Assembly (NCBI GenBank): GCA_016787295.1
Contig: JAEUUX010000032.1
Location: 31,439-95,438, forward strand
Source: Chitinophagales bacterium
GTDB taxonomy: Bacteria; Bacteroidota; Bacteroidia; Chitinophagales; UBA2359
Length of the DNA stretch: 64,000 nt
Direction of reading: 5' to 3'
The translations under genes were made by a program, and so were the position numbers. Of this stretch, positions 61,050-64,000 are shown piece by piece; the first letter of the stretch is position 1, and every line of letters begins with the position of its first letter. Under the pieces are notes generated by a model. The model was not told the origin of the DNA. It searched no databases and saw only the letters and a program-made list of their open reading frames with translations.

Positions 61050-61673
61050 TTAGGGAGTGGTGTGGGTGATGCTTTGGTCAATTATCCACTGCAATAGCTC
61101 CAAAACCAGAAAAGGGTTTTTGAAGGTGAGCGGTATATAGTTGGGGTCGATGCGGAGGTGGTTGTTTTGGAGGTGTAGGAACGCCCAACTAAATCCCGAA
61201 GTAGCGCAACCAAAAATTATATTGTTTGGAAACGCCTCTTGTGCGTTATGCAATTGCGCCGCATACATTTCTGCTCCACATTGTGCAAAATCGTCGTAGC
61301 TGGGTTCTATTTTTTTTGCTTCTACAATACAAAAAATAGGTGCTTGTATGGTCAGTTTATGCGTTTTTGCAGATATAATATAGTCACAAAAACCATTAAG
61401 GTCACTTTTTTTGTCAACATTAAACTCATAACCCGAAAAAAGAGTGAATTTATCCATATTTTGTCGCCTAAGCGCCTGCAAAGTAGGTGCTATAATAAAT
61501 TCAGACCTCGCTTTTTCGCTATGCAAAGATTCTGTTTCTGCATAGAATAAATTTTGCAGCAATAGTTCATCTTTCGGAAAAGTTGGCATCGTATCTGGAA
61601 GCCATTTTTGCATCGATACATTCAACTTCAAATGATTTTCTAAATCGCTTATTTTGAATTTTTTGTATGACAT
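61050..61673 (-). CDS. Nuclease-like protein inserted between nuoM and nuoN
   Basis: 207 residues, soluble, cytosolic. A PD-(D/E)xK-like core: LNGFCDYIIS followed by APIFCIVEAKKIEPSYDDFAQCGAEMYAAQ (ExK and Gln), as in Rpn/type I restriction-like folds. The N-terminus has MSYKKFKISDLENHLKL. Lies 48 nt after nuoM and 41 nt before nuoN, in the same direction, so Complex I transcription would run through it. Role unknown. Confidence 0.7.
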   Translation of the reverse strand: MSYKKFKISDLENHLKLNVSMQKWLPDTMPTFPKDELLLQNLFYAETESLHSEKARSEFIIAPTLQALRRQNMDKFTLFSGYEFNVDKKSDLNGFCDYIISAKTHKLTIQAPIFCIVEAKKIEPSYDDFAQCGAEMYAAQLHNAQEAFPNNIIFGCATSGFSWAFLHLQNNHLRIDPNYIPLTFKNPFLVLELLQWIIDQSITHTTP

Positions 61674-61721
61674 TTTGTATCTTTTAGCTCAACAACATTT
61701 GCTCAAAAAGCTACCAACAAC

Positions 61722-63170
61722 TTACTGCCCAATAGCTCCCATCAACTGCAAAATAGCAGGTTGTGCCAAATCCATGAGGTATTTGGGATATATGCCCATG
61801 ACCAATATCAGTATGACTAAGGGATACAAGACCCATTTTTCGGGGCTATGTACAAAAGCAACGTGCTGGGTGTTGGCATTGAGTTCGCCAAACATGGTGC
61901 TGCGATAGACGCGCAACATATAAACTGCGCCAAAAATAATGGTCAGTCCTGCTATGGCTGCTAAGATTGGGTTGAAAATAAAAATACTGTTGAGCAACAA
62001 AAACTCTCCGACAAAGGCATTGGTCAAGGGCAAAGCAACGCTACCTGCTACGATGATGAAAAACAAAATAGCAAATTCGCGGTCGTTGTTGGCAATACCA
62101 CTTATTTCGTCGATGTTGCGCGTCTGGGTTTTTCGCTCCAAAAGGTCAATGACATAGAACAAAGCTACCACATTGATACCATGCGCCAACATGTGGAAAA
62201 CACCACCTTGTAGACCTTGTGTGGTCATGGCTAAGACACCCGCAGCAATTAATCCGACGTGTGAAAAAGAGGAATATGCTGCCAGCCGTTTGAGGTCGCG
62301 CTGCTGTAGGGCGATGATAGCTCCATATATAATACCAATAATGGATAATACAATAACTAAATTTGCCCATGTTTGCACGCCTTGGGGCGCGATGGGCAAT
62401 AGCCAGCGAATCAAACCATAGACACCCATTTTGAGCATTATCCCACTGAGGAGCATTGTGCCTTGTGTGGGGGCGGTGGTATAGGTATCGGGTTGCCACG
62501 TGTGGAACGGAAAGATGGGGATTTTGATGGCAAAAGCGATAAACATTGCCCAAAATATTCCCGATTGTGCGTTACTACTTAGGGCTACATTGTAAAGGGC
62601 TGCAATGTCAAAGGAATGTGGAATCGGGGTTTGGAGGTAGAGATAGGTTAAACCCAAAAGCATAAACAAACTACCTGCCAAAGTATAGATAAAGAATTTC
62701 AGGGTGATTCGAACACGGTTTTCGCCGCCCCACAACAAGCAAATTAGCCAGATGGGTAGCAAAGCCAACTCCCAGAAGACATAGAACAGAAAACCGTCCA
62801 TAGCAGTAAATACACCCACCAAAGCTGCTTGCATGGCAAGTATCAGGCTATAGCGCGTGTTCGCCCTATTGTCGATGGGGTCGAGGGCGCTGCCTGATAA
62901 GACGATGAAGGGTAACAAGGCATTGGTTAACAGCACCAACAATAGGCTAATGCCGTCCATAGCTACTTTAAAATGTATGCCCAAAGGTGCTATCCATGTC
63001 GCATCGAAAGCCATGAGGCTCGAATTTTGCGAAAAGGTAAGGACACAATATATGGTAATACACAATTGGGCAAGCGTGCTTAGTAGTGCCACTTGTCGCG
63101 CGTTGTTTGGACTCAACGCGGCTACAATGGCACCAAGTATCGGTAAAACGATGAGTAATACTGTAAGCAT
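61722..63170 (-). CDS. nuoM: NADH-quinone oxidoreductase subunit M
   Basis: 482 residues, about 14 helices, NuoM pattern: MDGISLLLVLLTNALLPF, FYVFWELALLPIWLICLLWGGENR (Glu in TM5), KIPIFPFHTWQPDTYTTAPTQGTMLLSGIMLKMG, RDLKRLAAYSSFSHVGLIAAG. Membrane arm of Complex I. The gene upstream on the same strand is a truncated restriction enzyme, not nuoL, so the operon context is altered. Confidence 0.93.
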   Translation of the reverse strand: MLTVLLIVLPILGAIVAALSPNNARQVALLSTLAQLCITIYCVLTFSQNSSLMAFDATWIAPLGIHFKVAMDGISLLLVLLTNALLPFIVLSGSALDPIDNRANTRYSLILAMQAALVGVFTAMDGFLFYVFWELALLPIWLICLLWGGENRVRITLKFFIYTLAGSLFMLLGLTYLYLQTPIPHSFDIAALYNVALSSNAQSGIFWAMFIAFAIKIPIFPFHTWQPDTYTTAPTQGTMLLSGIMLKMGVYGLIRWLLPIAPQGVQTWANLVIVLSIIGIIYGAIIALQQRDLKRLAAYSSFSHVGLIAAGVLAMTTQGLQGGVFHMLAHGINVVALFYVIDLLERKTQTRNIDEISGIANNDREFAILFFIIVAGSVALPLTNAFVGEFLLLNSIFIFNPILAAIAGLTIIFGAVYMLRVYRSTMFGELNANTQHVAFVHSPEKWVLYPLVILILVMGIYPKYLMDLAQPAILQLMGAIGQ

Positions 63171-63241
63171 ATCTATTGTTAGGCATTAGCGGTCGATTGC
63201 TACCGCCGATTAGTTTTTTTTGATGTGATAAAAAACGAGAC

Positions 63242-63703
63242 TTATTCTTTGATGAATTTGGTGAAATAGGAATCTATTTCAGGGCGAAGTTCGATACCTA
63301 CTTGCTCAAAAACATCTAAAAGCGGTTGATAGCAGTTTTCTCCCCCCAGAAAATCCCAAAATTCCTCTGCAACTTTGAGTTCCTGCTCAAGGTCGAGCAT
63401 ACCGCGCATCGTCCAGCGACTATAAGGATTGGGGTGATACGGATTATAAGGTATGGCAATAAAAGAATGCACTTTTGCCGTTGGGTCATTAGCTAATACG
63501 GCTGCTACCCATTCTAAGAGTGTTCGCTTAAATTCTTTGAAACCTCCTGCATTGGGTTTCGCGGTTTTAATATCAAACAAAAACAATTCGTCATCGTGGT
63601 TGGTAATCAAAACGTCTACTTTGGTTAGTTTTACCTTTTGCATTTTACCACTGCGACATACTGCCCTAATTTTTTCTATTTCAACCAATTTATTAGGAAC
63701 ACT
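63242..63703 (-). pseudogene. N-terminally truncated type II restriction endonuclease (TdeIII-like)
   Basis: About 154 residues remain. The catalytic core is visible: KLTKVDVLITNHDDELFLFDIKTAKPN (PD...DxK) and GFKEFKRTLLEWVAAVLA. The frame upstream is closed by TGA (63704-63706) just after an ATG-ATT-AAA-CAA; only an internal TTG (63688) could start translation, leaving out the N-terminal half expected for this family. No matching methyltransferase is in the window. Likely a dead remnant; TdeIII assignment is from memory. Confidence 0.6.
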
Positions 63704-63720
63704 TCATTGTTTAATCATAT

Positions 63721-63963
63721 CTAATTGGCTCCTGTAAAACCTAATAATAATAGTAATAAAATAAAATTAGTCATTAATAATATCACTAAAATTATTTCAT
63801 ACGTAAAAAACAAAAACACTTTAGCAAATTTATTTTTATTTTTTGTAAAAAAGTAAAATTCTCTTATTATAGCTATCCCCAAATACACAAAAGTGCCGGT
63901 TGCAATATAGATATGCAACAGGTTGAATTTGTATACTAAAATATTTGTAAATATAAATAGCAA
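63721..63963 (-). CDS. Small membrane protein (80 aa)
   Basis: Two to three hydrophobic helices (about 3-20, 21-34, 50-75) with a Lys/Asn-rich loop (FTKNKNKFAKVF). A+T-rich codons unlike nuoM. It ends 3 nt before the remnant's leading ATG. No family recognised; at the window's right edge. Confidence 0.45.
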   Translation of the reverse strand: MLFIFTNILVYKFNLLHIYIATGTFVYLGIAIIREFYFFTKNKNKFAKVFLFFTYEIILVILLMTNFILLLLLLGFTGAN

Positions 63964-64000
63964 GAAAAAAATATTACAATAAGGTCTAATATGTACATTT

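Overview
Organism. The window reads as chromosomal DNA of a Bacteroidota bacterium, probably a gliding, aerobic Cytophagales/Chitinophagales-like member. Supporting signs are a GldN-type gliding/type IX secretion gene at the left edge, a T9SS C-terminal sorting domain, a complete Alternative Complex III (ACIII) plus aa3-type oxidase operon, DNA that is A+T-rich by eye, few Shine-Dalgarno sequences, and repeated matches to the Bacteroidota promoter consensus TTTG-N19-21-TAnnTTTG. I cannot name a species.

Layout. 1-5.7 kb: gldN end, then an RND efflux pair. 5.8-11 kb: accessory genes, including a large cold-shock-domain/zinc protein. 11.4-13.4 kb: HxlR regulator divergent from an FMN reductase and a Tat-exported pirin, with a doubled operator between them. 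13.4-15.6 kb: repeat copy 1, a lipoprotein gene with an in-frame stop, a VOC protein. 15.6-32.6 kb (minus strand): one long respiratory operon actABCDEF-coxB-coxA-ctaB-cox3-cox3-cox4-sco-DUF420-small membrane protein. 33.4-42.4 kb: lipoproteins, GNAT, pfkA, small membrane proteins, a T9SS cargo gene, a 21-bp tandem repeat, an AlbA_2 protein. 43-47.6 kb: ABC permease, cystathionine gamma-synthase-type enzyme, ppk1. 48.2-51.5 kb: an RNA-rich locus (below). 51.8-59.5 kb: RNase Y, radical SAM plus P-loop pair, Lrp regulator, an odd long tRNA-like RNA, DUF1016 nuclease, GNAT, YqeY. 59.6-64 kb: nuoN and nuoM separated by a nuclease-like gene, then a truncated restriction endonuclease.

Most interesting system. 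At 48.8-51.5 kb a TROVE/Ro60-vWA gene lies at the end of an array of tRNAs. Two members that look like poor tRNA-Asn and tRNA-His genes are better explained as two paralogous non-coding RNAs of about 140 nt. In each, the 5' and 3' ends pair (P1), a conserved internal loop follows (5' TACTGAGyAT, 3' GCAATTTTGT), then a 6-bp stem (P2) whose sequence differs between copies but stays fully paired, then a tRNA-like D/anticodon/T-arm module; a U-tract ends the RNA. This is the architecture of bacterial Y RNAs (YrlA), the known partners of Ro60. Each is followed by one tRNA and then a protein gene, so the locus looks like a duplicated RNA-tRNA-ORF module. I infer a Ro60-Y RNA ribonucleoprotein locus co-transcribed with tRNAs; function is unproven.

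Limits. All calls are by eye; family names rest on remembered motifs, not searches. Promoters and terminators are sequence predictions.
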